From: Strigops habroptila
Taxonomy: Eukaryota > Chordata > Aves > Psittaciformes > Psittacidae
Assembly (NCBI RefSeq): GCF_004027225.2
Contig: NC_044278.2
Location: forward strand, 65,236,243 to 65,300,242
Reading direction: 5' to 3'
Length of the DNA stretch: 64,000 bases
Shown: positions 8,895 to 20,835 of the stretch, one piece after another
Position numbering within the stretch: the stretch's first letter is position 1
Layout: each line of letters opens with the position of its first letter
The notes under the pieces: generated by a model
Seen by the model: only the letters and a program-made list of their open reading frames with translations
Told to the model about the DNA's origin: nothing
Database searches by the model: none
Program-made: the position numbers and the translations under genes

Positions 8895-9310
8895 ATGGTG
8901 GACCCAAAGTAACCAAAAGGATCCCGGGGGCACGCCACTTGTCACTGGTGTCCATCGAAACATTGAACTGTTGACCACTACCCTCTGGATGCAACCATCC
9001 AGCCAATTCCTAATCTGCCGAACAGTCCACCCATCTAAATCTGAATCCCTACAATTGAGAGGGAAGGATGTTGTGGGGGACTTTGTCAAAGGTTTTGCAG
9101 AAGTCCAGATAGACAACATCTATAGCCCTTCTGTTGTCCACTGATGCAGTAACTCCATCAGAAAAGGCCCCTACGTTGGTCAAGTAGGGCTTGCCCTTGG
9201 TGAAGCTGTGCTGGCTGTTTCAAATCACCTCCTTATCTTCCATGTGTTTTAGCATAGCTCTTAGCAGGATCTGCTCCATGATCTTCCCAGCCATGATGGT
9301 GTTTGTCTTT
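8895..9310 (-). mobile_element. CR1 LINE fragment, reverse (reverse-transcriptase region)
   Basis: The minus strand carries a decayed CR1 RT portion. On the plus strand it includes GACTTTGTCAAAGG(T)TTTGC and CCTTGGTGAAGC(T)GTGCTGGCTG blocks common to avian CR1. It directly abuts the LTR end at 8894. Confidence 0.8.
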
Positions 9311-9449
9311 GCAAGAAAGCATTAGGTATACTGAGGCCCTCCTTGCCAGGATGTGCCTGGATATTTGCCTGCTGACACAAAATAGAGAATGATTTTCTTG
9401 TTTTGCCTGGCTGAAAGCAAGAAGCTGTTGCTTTGTTTATCCAGGTACC

Positions 9450-9905
9450 ACTAAGATGATCCAGGAGTCTTTCCGCCTTCCTTTTCTCCACAGTTCATGG
9501 GAGAGGGGAAAGAGTTTGAGCAGCTGGGTGAGTGGGTGGTTGGCTGCTGACTGAGGTCAACCCAAAACAAGGTATGAGATAGATAACACAGCAGATGATC
9601 TGGCAGGCAGGAGACAGCATCCCTGCCAAGCACATCAGGCTGCATGCAGAGGGTGTCCCCAAACCACAAACACAGGGTGGGCCCACAGGTACCTGCGTAG
9701 CCTACTGTACCCAGGCAGTGGTGCCCCGTGACCAGAGATGCCACTCTGCCCTTATGGCCTTGAAGGTGCAAGGCAGGTTGTGGTTTTGGGGTAATGAACA
9801 ACATGGGGTGAGTGTGGGGGGCCTCCTACTACAATTACTTTCTCTTTCTCCTCGTCCTCCTCCTTCTGGTGGCCCTGCGTGTCAGGGATAGCCGGGCTGT
9901 TCCTA
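9450..9905 (+). repeat. Segmental duplication block D3, copy 1 (membrane-protein gene relic)
   Basis: The block is similar, with scattered substitutions and small indels, to 12266-12685. Near its end, a hydrophobic-coding, pyrimidine-rich stretch (about 9825-9885) resembles the transmembrane exon at 4275-4428 in kind but no longer holds one open frame. It is treated as a pseudogene piece. Confidence 0.7.
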
Positions 9906-9937
9906 AATGTGCATTGTCAAAGTCTGTTTAGCAGAAG

Positions 9938-10015
9938 GAATAAACATACGCTTTTTAATATTTTATACATGTGCAGTTCAATGGAATGCTATCTCTGAAG
10001 GTCTGCCATGACTGT
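9938..10015 (+). repeat. Duplicated 3'-end-like segment with AATAAA
   Basis: This segment is similar to 11018-11095. Both contain AATAAA and then TTTTTAATATTTTATACA(T/C)GTGCA, suggesting a repeated gene 3' end. Confidence 0.6.
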
Positions 10016-10270
10016 CCCAACCTGGGTGAAGTTCCCGTGTTGTCACACATTCCCCTTCCATTCACTGCAGTTTCCCTATGGAGCAGCCAGGCACAGCATG
10101 GAGTGAAATGATTTCTCCTGTGTATTTTAGCACAGGTGTGCCTTTGGGCCATAGGTACAAAGCGATTTGGCAGAAGAATCATTTCTCTGCCTCTCAGGGG
10201 CAGAGTCTTAGCAGAATCTCAGGGGAAAGTAGTCGCTCTTTCTTCACTTCTTAGAAGAAGCACTTCCTTT
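10016..10270. other. Unannotated spacer
   Basis: I see no gene, repeat family or signal that I can name in this stretch. Confidence 0.5.
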
Positions 10271-10445
10271 CAACATTTTGTTCGTGTGGAATGCAAAGGT
10301 TGTTAAGTTCCTCTCCGTAGAGACAGTTGAAAGGCAACTAGACACAGTCATGAGGAGCAGGCTCTAGGTGGCCCTGCTGGAGCAGGAGGGCTGGACTTCA
10401 TGATCTCCAGAGCACCAACCTCACCCATTCTGTGATTCTCTGAGT
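10271..10445 (+). mobile_element. CR1 3' end fragment, forward
   Basis: The sequence has the CR1 3' pattern (GGCAACTAGACACAGTC, GGTGGCCCTGCTGGAGCAG, then CATTCTGTGATTCT). Confidence 0.8.
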
Positions 10446-11215
10446 ATAACTTACTACCTTCTGTCCATGTGCTGCCAGGTCAAAGAGCAGAGTGGGACCT
10501 GCTGGCAGTTCTGTGCCCAGTTGGTTTTATGCCAATAGAAGGTAATTCTTCCCACACCTGGTAACCCTTTGCCAGCTGCTCATGACTGGAAGAAGACAAC
10601 AAGATTTGGGGAGTAATCGCAGTTTCAAAGCACATTCACTGCTGGTAAAGACTGAAGAGTTATATGGGAACATAGCTCAAGAGCTGTTCCCTTCTGCCTT
10701 CATTTGCAGATGCAGATGAGAGTTCTGGCTCGGCAGCTTCGCAATGGGATCCTGCTGTAGGGCATTGGAGGGGACACATGGCTAAGTCACGAGTCTTGAG
10801 TTACTTTGAGAGCTGCCAGACCCTACCCAGAAGGTCACCCTGGCCTCTCTACAGCTGCTGCTTAGGAAGAAGTGCCTCACAATGTGTCGTGAATGCTTTT
10901 TCCCGCTGTCTGTGATTGCAGCTGTTCCCCAGTGGATTGCTTTTCCAGCTGCTGGGCTTGATCCTGGGTTTGATCCTGGGGAGCCTCCCAAAGGTGTGTT
11001 GTGAATGCCTTTCTACCAGAAGGCAATAAATATGTTCTTTTTAATATTTTATACACGTGCAAATCAACAAAATTCTCTGCAGGTCTTCAAAGTGATCAGG
11101 AACTGCTGGTGGCTGGCACTGATGAAGTCTCGACCATTTGCTGACTTTGAGAGCAGCTAGGTCACAGGAAAAGCTCACTCTAGCAGCTCTGCAGCTGTTG
11201 ATCTGCAGATCAACA
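10446..11215. other. Spacer between duplication blocks
   Basis: There is no convincing gene. A short tandem repeat of 11 bp (GATCCTGGGTT) occurs at about 10965-10985, and two related TG(T/C)GTTGTGAATGC segments lie at about 10885 and 10995. The right part includes the duplicate of 9938-10015. Confidence 0.5.
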
Positions 11216-11665
11216 TTTAACCATGACTGGTATTGCCCAGGGAGTTTAATGCATTCCTTGCCCGAGAACTTCCCACACCAAAACTCACCCAGGTCCCCTT
11301 GCAGCTTTAGGTCTTGTGTACGCTGCTCATCTTCATGCACTTCTGGAGAAGTAGATTGCAACACTTCAGGGGAACGTTTCTTCTTCAGGTGTGATTAAAG
11401 CTGTGGCTGCAGGCCGTGTTTCTCCAACTTGGGATCTGGGTGCCATTCCGGAGGCTCAGGGGGAACACAGGGCTAAGGCATTCTGCTTCATTTCTCCTTT
11501 GTGTTTTTTATGACTTTATAATACTGCATTGCACACCACTGAGGAATCCGACATCCCCGGCAAGCACTCCTTGCCTGAAGACACACCTAAACGCGGCAAG
11601 AGTTCAGCCTCTCAAACACACTGTGGCACTGTCAGCAGTGCAGGACACAGAAATATGCAGGCATC
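11216..11665 (+). repeat. Segmental duplication block D1, copy 2
   Basis: Nearly identical to 3811-4258, including the candidate cysteine-rich exon at 11305-11388. At the ATATGCAGG junction (about 11655-11664) it switches directly into the actin pseudogene. It therefore lacks everything equivalent to 4259-6680. Confidence 0.85.
11305..11388 (+). CDS. Candidate cysteine-rich exon, copy 2
   Basis: Same 84-nt candidate exon as at 3899-3982, with splice signals preserved and one visible residue change (Pro to Ser in the R-P-C-V motif). No transmembrane exon follows in this copy, so it is probably part of a pseudogene. Confidence 0.3.
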
Positions 11666-12105
11666 CAGGCTGAGCCTGGCTCTGTATGCCCCTGATTGTA
11701 CCACTGTTGCTGTGATGGACTCTGGAGATGGTGTTAACCACACTGTGCCCATCTACGGAAGCCATGTCCCCCCCATGCCATCCTCCTTCTGGATCTGCCT
11801 GGCCGTGACCTGACAGACTACCTCATAAAGATCCTGAGAGAGAGAGGCTACAGCTTCACCACTACAGCTGAAAGTAACGTTATGCATGACATGAAGGAGA
11901 AGCTGTTAATGTTGCCCTAGATTTTGAGTAGGAGATGGGCACAGCCGCTTCTAGCTCTTCCCTGGAGAAGAGCTATGAAATCCGAGATGGCCAGATCATC
12001 ACTACTGGGCATGAGGGCCTCAGGTGCCCTGCAGCCCTCTTCCAGCCATCTTTCTTAGGTATGGAGACCTGTGGTATCCGTGAAAGTACCTTCAAAACTA
12101 CCTTG
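11657..12105 (+). pseudogene. Actin pseudogene, copy 2
   Basis: Equivalent to 6680-7112. It covers roughly actin residues 132-278, with the V-M-D-S-G-D-G phosphate-loop block, S-F-T-T-T-A-E and the [10 protein letters not shown] block. Frameshifts break it, for example near 11760-11815. It lacks the CR1 insertion and the N-terminal part because this copy starts inside the gene. It shares with copy 1 the junction to LTR-like sequence, so the two arose by duplication, not by two retropositions. Confidence 0.85.
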
Positions 12106-12245
12106 GTTGTCCCAGACGTGGGCTCATTCACCCGCCGTGCAATAAGCCAGTCTCAGACACAGAGTTGAGATGTTTAATTCATATTTGCACAAAGATGGGT
12201 GCGAGAGGATAGTTCCACAAAGCTAGCACGACTTCTGCCTGCAGG
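12106..12245 (-). mobile_element. LTR-like fragment, reverse, copy 2
   Basis: Duplicate of 7113-7250, starting TGTCCCAGACG and ending near a GCAGGCTATCCA match. Confidence 0.5.
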
Positions 12246-12265
12246 CTATCCATTATCTAAGTACA

Positions 12266-12860
12266 CTGAAATAATCCAGGAGTCTTTCCACCTTCCTTAT
12301 CTCCACATCCCATGGGAGAGGGGAAAGAGTTTGAGCAGCTGGGTGGGTGGGGGGTTGGCTGCTGGCTGAGGTCAACCTGAAACACAGCAGATGACCTGGC
12401 AGGCAGGAGACAGCGTCCCTGCCAAGCACATCTGGCTGTGCACAGGGGGACATCCTAAACCACACACACAGGGTGTGCCCACAGGCATCTGCATGGCCCT
12501 CCGTGCCTCGGCAGGGGTGCCCTGTGGCCAGAGATGCCACTCTGCCCTTACGGCCTTGAAGGTGCAAGGCAGGTGGTGGTTTGGGGTGCTGAATAATATG
12601 GGGCGACTGTGGGAAGCCTCCTCCTACAGTCTCTTCTTCTTACTCCTGGTGACCCTGCATGTTGGGGATAGCTGGGCTGTCCTTTCCAAAAACTCATTTG
12701 TGCTGCAAAGAAAGAACCACTGCTGCGTGCTGTCACAAGACAGACACAGCTTTAAGCAAAGACGAAGCAAAATCAGAAAAAGAAAGAAAAGCACCGAAAT
12801 TGCTGTGGAAATAAAGGAACTCACATATAAGGGGAACTTAATAATGTAGTAGCAGGCTGT
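12266..12860 (+). pseudogene. Duplication block D3, copy 2, with tail-exon relic
   Basis: Positions 12266-12685 match 9450-9905. A following stretch (about 12740-12850) is related to the cytoplasmic-tail exon at 5029-5176 and keeps an E-I-A-V-E-I-K-E-L pattern before a TAG at 12847. It is truncated and substituted relative to that exon. This is a second, decayed copy of the unidentified membrane-protein gene end. Confidence 0.5.
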
Positions 12861-13486
12861 GAAAACACTTTGGCCTCCTGTTGTCAGCCTCAAAAGGAGG
12901 GAAAGGTGGAAGGTCCTGTTTTTGCATCAGGAGGTACTGGCCTGTTACAAAGTCACTAAGAAAGGCTCTAACACTGCACAGCATCATTTTCAATGCTTTT
13001 TTTTCAGGCAAATGCCCCAAAGCAAGAGTAAGTGGTTTAGATAGTTTCATGGCCCTTCAAATGATGGGAACCCAGAGTCGTGCAGCATCAAGTGGGACTC
13101 CGACTGGTATGCAGCATGATGAGCAGACCCCATCTGTGGAATGGGTTACCCCATTTTGGTAATTTGAGCTTATCCTGGATTTTCTGACAAGAAACCACTC
13201 TGTTCATCGCTTCTAGCATTGTGTGTCTTCACAGGACAACTTCTTGCCACTGCTCTTCTACACAAATAAAGGCCAGGCAGGTGGTGGTATCACCAGTACA
13301 GGCGGGAGTTGTCTGCAGGCTCCCCTGGTCCAACAAGCTGGCAGAGTTGACTGTGCAGCCAACTCTTCCAATGCTTCCATCTTCTCCCTGCAAGTGGCAC
13401 AGTGGAACAAGGAAAGGAGGTTGCGGTCAGTTCTTAATGTTTCGTCTCTGCCTCTCCTTCCTCCTCAGGCTCTTCCCCTCCTCCAG
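12861..13486. other. Unannotated spacer
   Basis: No gene or repeat that I can identify with confidence. The pyrimidine-rich piece around 13435-13485 leads into the tandem-repeat tract. Confidence 0.4.
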
Positions 13487-13800
13487 CATGGGGTACTTTC
13501 TATGGGATACAGTCCTTCCTGAATGGCTCCAACGTGGTACCTTCCTAAGGGCTGCAGTTCTTCAAAAACTACCCCAGCATGGGTTCTTTCCACAGGCTGG
13601 AGTCCTTTGTGAAAGGACTGTTCCAGAGTGGATGCCACAGGGTAACGGGAACTGCCAGAAAACCTGCTCCTACGTGGGCTCCTCTCCACAGCACCCAGTT
13701 CCTGCCAGGAGCCTGCTCCTTTGTGGGCTCTGCACAGGCTGCAGCGTCCTTCAGGGCACGTGCACCTGCTCTGGTGCAGGGTCCACCATGGATTGCAGGA
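13487..13800 (+). repeat. Degenerate tandem repeat, period about 49 bp
   Basis: Units share a (C/G)(A/T)(C/T)GTGGG(C/T)TC...CC(A/T)CAGG(C/G)TG(C/G)AGTCCTTC pattern, visible at about 13487, 13577, 13672 and 13721. Similar 'GTGGGCTCCTCTCCA' arrays recur in bird genomes to my knowledge. The long open frame across it (13221-13925) is a by-product of the low stop-codon content of the repeat. Confidence 0.55.
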
Positions 13801-13829
13801 TATCTGCTAGAGTATCTTCTCACAGAAGA

Positions 13830-14115
13830 TCTAATGTAAATCTACCCTCTTCCCATTTAAAGCTATTACCCCTTTTCCCATCACTACATGCTCTTGTAAA
13901 AAGTCCCTCCACAGCTTTCCTGTAGGCCCTTTCAGTTACTGGAAGGCTGCTACAAGGTCCTTCTGTTCTCCAGGCTGACCAAGCTCAACTCTCTCAGTCT
14001 ATCTTCACAGGAGAGGTGTTCCAGCCCTCTGATCGTCTTTGTGGCCCTCCTCTGGGCTCTCCGCAACAGGTCTCTGTCCTTCCTGTGTTGTGGGCCTCAG
14101 AGCTTAATGCAGTAT
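13830..14115 (-). mobile_element. CR1 3' region, reverse
   Basis: Contains the standard reverse CR1 blocks (AATCTACCCTCTTCCCATTTAAA, GGAAGGCTGCTA, AGCTCAACTCTCTCAG, GGCCCTCCTCTGG). Confidence 0.85.
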
Positions 14116-17100
14116 TTAAGTCATTGTGATATCAGTCTCATTACACAAGGCAGATAGTAAGAGAGAAGTGTTCTGCACTGAGGCTACAAGTATAAGGCGC
14201 TACCATGTACTGTTTTAGCCCAGCTGTGTGCTTTTTTGTGTGATGCATTTCACTCAGTACAGTATGTGAATGACAGATACTGTACTGTCATTCCTCCACC
14301 TCCTTTCCTCCACTTCCTTTCTTCCATTCTCTGCGTTCTTGGACTATAGGGCACAAGGCGAGACCTGAAAGCTACACCCAGAGGCCCTCAGGAGGAAGGA
14401 TTTCACAAGGTGGTTGCTTGAATTGGGTTCTGAGACCAGAGGTAAGATGGGGTGCTGGAAGACAGGAGGCACTGTAAAACCATACTGCTTTCCTGTATAG
14501 GTCTCTTCGCCCTCTTAAGAAACATTTAAGATCTCTAATCTTTTCTAAACCAGAATCTACATGTTTTTCCTCTTCATTCTTTGAACGTCAATATATGTGT
14601 GTATATACCTCTGTGTGTGTGTATTATAAAGGTAAGACTTTTCTCCAGCTTTCTGTTCCCTAAAAACATGCTGGATTAGAAACAATCTATGAATACAGTT
14701 ACATTCTTAACTGGACTATTGATATATTCCAATTCAATCTATTCCACTTCCACTCAGAATTTCTTTGGCTACTTTGCTTACCCAGTTTATTAACAAATAT
14801 TGTCCAATAAACCTCTGCTGAAGTAGTCTTACATAATGGGGAAAAAGTGATCACCACTAAATATTTGACTTAATGCCAAGTTAAAAATGATGCCCTAAAG
14901 ACTATCCTTTTTAATTTGTTTTTATATGCCATTATCTGCTCAATTTGCAGACTGTTGTTGCTTTTCCTTCCTGCAAAGCTTGTGTCAACTCATTTAACCT
15001 CCAAGTCAGCAGCCTGATTTAACCTATTAATTCCAATTAAATCACACTTCTCCCTTCAAACTGGAGCATTAATACAATAATTTTGCTATACACAAGTCTG
15101 ACATTGATGTTCTTAGTCTTCACCTTTCTTGCTGCAAGAAGTAAAACTTTCAGCAATAGTCTTGTTCCCTTCCTGTATGGGAATCTGTGTAATGAAAGGG
15201 CATGCTCCCTTTTGTGATCCCTGGCTGCTGCAGTAGTCAAAAGTGAGATTAGGAACTAAATTTGGATACCTGCATTGTGTGAGGTGGTAACTTTAGGGTC
15301 TTCTAGTCACAGAGGGAAAAAAAAAAAACGTAATCTGCAGTATGATTCACCCAACCCGTGAAACATTTGCTTTAGGAACAGAAACTGGCATAGAAGTGCC
15401 TGTTTCTCTCCATGGACTACAGTGCGGCTCCGGATGGTTGCCTCAAAACCTGGAGGTATCCTCGTTGCAGATATCTTCATTAAGTCGGAAGAACCTGGTC
15501 CTGGGTGTTTAAAGCCAAGGTGATCTTCCACATTCATCACCACCAGGGTAAGAAAATGGGGCATTAAGGCAGTGCTTAGCCACAGTGGTGCATAACATTG
15601 TCATTTGTCTTGGCTCTCCTTCATGGACCACCAGCGTCTGCATCCCAAGGGATCAATTTTAGTACAGTTCCTTTATGGAGAGAACTAATGAATATATATA
15701 AGCAATCACCAGCTCCAAGCCAGCAAATGTTTGAGGAGACTAAAACAACACAGCAGCTTTAGAAGTTGTGAATTTGAGAGAAGTATTGAAGGGGTGGGAT
15801 TTGCATTGTTCGCATTTTACGAGCAAAGAGGCTTGGTGCTAATGTGAAATGTGTATTAGAGAACAAGGAAAATGTGAGGATAGCTACAAGGAACACGAGT
15901 AATGCCTTCAAAAGGTAAGATCCTTATGGCAAAACCAGTACTGATTTTTCTCGTCACCACTATGCTGTTAAACCAAGGTAAGGAAAATTGATTTACTGAA
16001 AATATCCCAAAGCATTGGCTTCTAAATGACAGAAACAATATTCTTCTTTCTATCTTAGCTTTACAACCTGTTTAACAGGCAAAAAAACCCAAAACAAAAC
16101 ATTCAGCTGCTCAAGAGTTTGCAGAAGGATCCGTTCATTCTAAGAATGTATGGATCTATAAATCAGAATTTCTCATACCAGAGGGAGCCTGGTGTCAAAC
16201 ATGGACATTGAGAGAGTGTAGACCCAGATTTGCAAATAGAGGGAAGTGCAAGTTAATGGTAAGGGCAGCCTGATCCATACTGAAACAATGACCAAAATTC
16301 TTAAATGGTTAAACCCAGTAGTTTTTCTGATGCTAGGCCTGTTGTGGAAGACCCAATTCTGTGCTGTTCAAGATTACTAGTTTTGTTCGGGCTTTGTATG
16401 TCAACTGTGCTCATGTTCAAACTCCTTCTCTCAACTAAGTATTGCATGTTGAGAAATAAATCAGAAATGTTTCTCTTCGCTCAGGCAAGCCAAAGGAAGC
16501 TCAAGAAAGCTGGGGGGTTTTTGTTGTGTCTTATGCTAAGAGACAGCTTTTGCTCTCCCTTCCTTCACAGGCATGAAAGATTGCTTCATTGGTACTGTTT
16601 CTCCAGAAGCTCGCTCTTTCTTTTTTCTCTTTTCCTTTTCCTTTTTATCTTTGTCTCTCTCTGACACTTGTAGTGTCGGAAGTGATACTCTTAGTTTAAA
16701 GGGAAGAGGATTTTTTTACCACCAGCTTGTTTAGTGGCGAGATGAAAATGCAGAAAAGATGCCGTTTGGTGTGAGCGCAGGCTGCCCTCCGGTGGAGAAA
16801 AGGCGGCTGTGCCATCCAGCTATGTAAGACTCCAACTCTTTAAAAACGGTGGTGACGATGATTACGTGAGGTTATCCACCAAAAATTAACGAGGGAAGCA
16901 ATCCAAATTAGCTATTTCTTTTCTGCTTCAAAAACTTTTGGTTGCTCTAGCTTTTTTCTTTTTTAGTGTTTGTTTTTTGGAGTTGTTTTCCATTATTGTA
17001 ATGAATGCAAGAGAGAGCAAGGCCAAAGAAAGCTAGAAAAGGAGGTTCTGGGTAGAACAACTAAAGAAAGAAAGGAAATAAATAATGGAAAAAGTAGCAG

Positions 17101-19635
17101 ACTATGTGCTTCTCCTGTTTCCACTGCTCACTGATTCCACTGATGGTAGAAGATATGGTTCTGGCAGCCTAAGAGGCAGGAAAGTGTACCGTCATCATTC
17201 TACAGATGAAGAATGCCAGACTTAACCTCATTTCTCATCAGCCTGCTCAGCTTGTTTCCATCAGCCCTGACTCACTTCCAGTATAGCATCTCAGTAGAGC
17301 ATTGTCAGTATTCTTCTGCAGGTTCAGCACTGGGACTGGTAATTTTGGCTGGGAATTGCAACTGATAATTGAATAGAAGCATAAGTATGACCTATCATGA
17401 ACTTGATCTCGAAAAAATTACCAGTTGTGATGAAATGCCAGACTAGCACTGAACTGAAAGGTTGCGTGGAACAACTGAGACACTGGGGGAAGACAGGCAG
17501 CAGCAGCACCATCACAGCAGTCTTCTTGCTGTTGCCTTGGATTTACGCCCTTCTCCCACACAGCTACTTCTCACCTACCTATGCCGCCTGTCACAGCATC
17601 TGACATGACCCTTCTTCCCATCCACTCCCTTTGCTCTTACTATCCTCATCATGGGGTGAGGGGAGGTGGCAAATCTCCTCTTTGAGACAAAAAAAAAAAA
17701 TAAAAACCAATAAACGGATAATTGTGAAACAGACTTGTATAGCTTTTAAAAACTCTGTCATCCTTGTGACCTTCTCATTCAGATGACAAACAAAGCTAGG
17801 TAAGAAGCCCTGAGCCAGCAGTCTGCCACCAGACCCTGCTTCTCCGCTGTCCTCTGGCAAAACTTTCCCCTTACTCTTCCTGCTTTAAAAGTGCTTTTAA
17901 ACCCAGCTTTAAAAGTGCTGGGTTTGCTCTCCAGTGGTGTCAGGAGCTATGAAGTGGTTGCTTTCTAGTTCCCTTAATGGGGAAGGAAACACTGACTAAG
18001 CACAGGTAGAACTGTCACACCACCCCTTCCATAGCTACATATAGTAGTTTCTGAGAGGTTTGTGGGGAGTGGAACTTCCTTTCAGCGCAGGAAATAGGAA
18101 CAGGCCCCTGGAAGTCCTCTGTCTCCAACCCCCACCAAATCTTCCAATGAGAAGGTAAATGCTCACAGCGAAGATGGTCCAAAATTGTCTTTCGAATCTC
18201 AGTTCTACTTCCTTGCATTTGTAACAGAAGTTACTTACTTTGTATAATCTCACATTGCCCTCCCCATTAAGATCCCTATCATGCTGAAAGCACGCAATGT
18301 CCAGCACCCGAGCAATGATTTAAGAACTTTTCCTCCTATTTTTTCCAAAGTGCAGCTCTTGGCTGACTGCACACTCTGAACTAAGTTTGCCTTCAGATCA
18401 GAATTTATTTTCCCCAGGGTTCTTTCAGAATATTTGTTGCTGTATTATTTCTAAGCAGAATTTTACAGCCCTCCATACAGATCCTGCTAATTTCAGTTGC
18501 AGCTGTGAGTTTCAACACTTCTGCAAATGAGACCACAAGGATATCAGACAGTCAGCCAGAAAATGAGGAACATTCGATCAGTGACCACCTGTGAAAAATT
18601 TGGTTTAAGGAACTATGCGGTAAAGACTAGGGCAACTTGGAAATTTTCAGACAAAATAGAACTTTGCCAAAACTGCCACTTTGTGGAGCCCAGCATATTC
18701 TGCTTAAAATATTTCAGACCAAAGGAACTGTTACCAAACTGATATCTGGAGGGAACTCAGCATAGACTTCCAAAAGGGCTGTTGGGTCCTAAGCCAAGGA
18801 AACTGAAAGTGGCAGTCTCCAGATTTGAAGGAGCTTGTCAAGACTCTTCCCTAGGCCAAGATGCCCTGGAAGGCAAGTACCCTGAGCTTAGTCTGGAAGG
18901 AAAACTGGAATACATGTTCAGATACATGGCATCCTGCAGCCACTGGAATAACTAACATTTATCAGGATTAGAGATAGGATCTGGAAAGCTTAAATTTGCC
19001 AAAAAATATCTGGGAGAAATAATTTTAAGTCAAATTTGAGACAGCTCCAGATTTTAAGAAAGAAAAAAAAAAAATCAAAACCTGCAGAAAGTAAACATTG
19101 TGTTTCAGCCAGCTCTCACAGACAGAGCAGGAATACAATTCTGATTTAAATAGGTCATCATCATTTCTCTTCTTGCATGTTCTGGCTCATTTCCTACTTC
19201 CTTCCAATATTTCTGAAAATTAGTCTGGGCCCCGTCTTAAAACACTTTCCATTTATATCCCATTTTCCACAGGAAAGTAAGTGCCTCCTATACATTGAGT
19301 GAAGTGGAGAGGATTGAGGGGCAGCAGAAACCAAAAGCCAAAGGAAATTTGCAAGTGAGTGAATGAAAATCACTGCTTGCCCACATGGTTTGATTCCATT
19401 TACGCTCTTGGGTTTTGGGTTATGCAGTACCCAATGACTGCTAGCAACTTGTGCTTAACTGGAAGCTGCCCTGTGCATTATGTAAATGTTTGCTGATACT
19501 GTTGAAGCACACACTGAGGAACTCATGTTTCATTTGTACCCAGGAAATAAGCACTTTTCCTTCCCCAGCAGGACCCTTTTTGACCTGTTCTCACCAGTCT
19601 CAGCCCTTTCTCTGTCCCCTTGCATCCCCCCTGCT
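14116..19635. other. Intergenic DNA, no gene seen
   Basis: AT-rich single-copy-looking sequence. I find no exon pairs, RNA genes or recognisable transposon bodies. A TA/TG microsatellite-like patch is at 14590-14632, and A-runs occur at 15310, 17690 and 19065. Short open frames (for example 15307-15564 on the minus strand) have no recognisable family. Confidence 0.5.
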
Positions 19636-19850
19636 CCTGGTTTCTTATCATAGAATCAGCCAGGAGAAAGGGATCATTTGAGAGGTCTGCACTCCAGCCT
19701 GCTCAAAGCAGGATAACACTGAATTGAGACCACATTGCTCAGAGCTTTATCCATTAAGGTGTTGGAAATCTGTAGGAACAGATTTTTCACAGCCCCTCTG
19801 GGTGACCTGCTTGAGTGGTTGACTGTCCCCATGGTGTCCCTTCACTCAAT
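19636..19850 (-). mobile_element. CR1 3' end, reverse (different subfamily)
   Basis: Starts with a TCATAGAATCA tail in reverse and continues with CTGCACTCCAGCCTGCTCAAAGCAGG-type sequence typical of another CR1 subfamily. Confidence 0.7.
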
Positions 19851-20499
19851 TCCTGCTCAGATTTTGGCTAACACACAGCTCATGCTAAGGTCTGATGTAT
19901 GGTAAGATCAGCACCATTAAGTTAAAGCAAAGATAAGGCAGGCAGGACACGGTGCCCAGAAAGGGCTAAAGGTCATTATGTGGCCCTTATCACCTGCAGC
20001 TTGATGACTCGTGCAGCCATCATCCTTGTGCATTTCTTGTCTGGCTGTTTTTTCATAAATTCCTAACTCACAGAAATAGTGTAGACGAAACTTCCAAGCT
20101 TGAGGGTATAAATATGTCAGCTTACCCAAAAGGTTTTGAAGTAGGTCCAACAGCAGCTGAACTCCTGAAGCTTTCATGCTTCTCAGTGTGATGCAAGGGA
20201 CACCTACACTGTGTGGAGAAAGGACGGAGGAGAAAGGTGGAGGAGAAGGATGAGCACTCTCAGTGGCAGCTAAGTAACTGTTTTGCTCATAGGTGCACAA
20301 GTTATGAGTTGTGAGTCATGAATTAGAGAGCTTGTGAGTTAGAAATCTCATGACTTAAGTGATTAATTAGTGAATTCACATGTTAGACTAGTCTTTACAA
20401 AAGGGATTGAACCCTTGTTTGTCATCTTTCCTTCCCAGTAAGCTCATAAAATTAAGTTTAATTTACAGAGTATGTTGACCTGTGAATCTAAGAGATCCA

Positions 20500-20835
20500 A
20501 ATGGACCGTGACATCATGGTAAGTTTTTTCCTAATGTCAAGTTCAAACTTCCCAGTTTGATTTGTGCCCGTTGTCTCTTCTCATGCTACTGTGGACCTCT
20601 CAAAGGGTGTGATTCTCTTTGCTTAACAACCTCCTAACTGGTATTGGAAGGCTGCTTTTAGGACCCCTGAGCCTTTTCTCCTGATTATATAAACCTATTT
20701 CTCTCAGCCCCTCCCCGCAGGGCAGGCATGTGCTCCAACTGGACCACCCGTTGTGTTACAAATAGACTCCCTCAAGTTTCTCACTGTCTTTCCTGTATTT
20801 GGGGGCTGGTGCATCCAACCTGGATGTAGTATGCC
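20500..20835 (-). mobile_element. CR1 3' region, reverse, diverged
   Basis: CR1-like blocks in reverse (TCCTAATGTCAAGTTCAAACTTCCC, TGGTATTGGAAGGCTGC, TTTCTCTCAGCCCCTCCCC). It is heavily substituted. Confidence 0.7.

Noticed and set aside
13221..13925. 234-codon plus-strand frame
   Set aside because: It spans a degenerate tandem repeat and the start of a reverse CR1. The reading frame is incidental.
15307..15564. 85-codon minus-strand frame with protein-like composition
   Set aside because: No recognisable family, no splice partners and no repeat match that I can name. Not enough to call.
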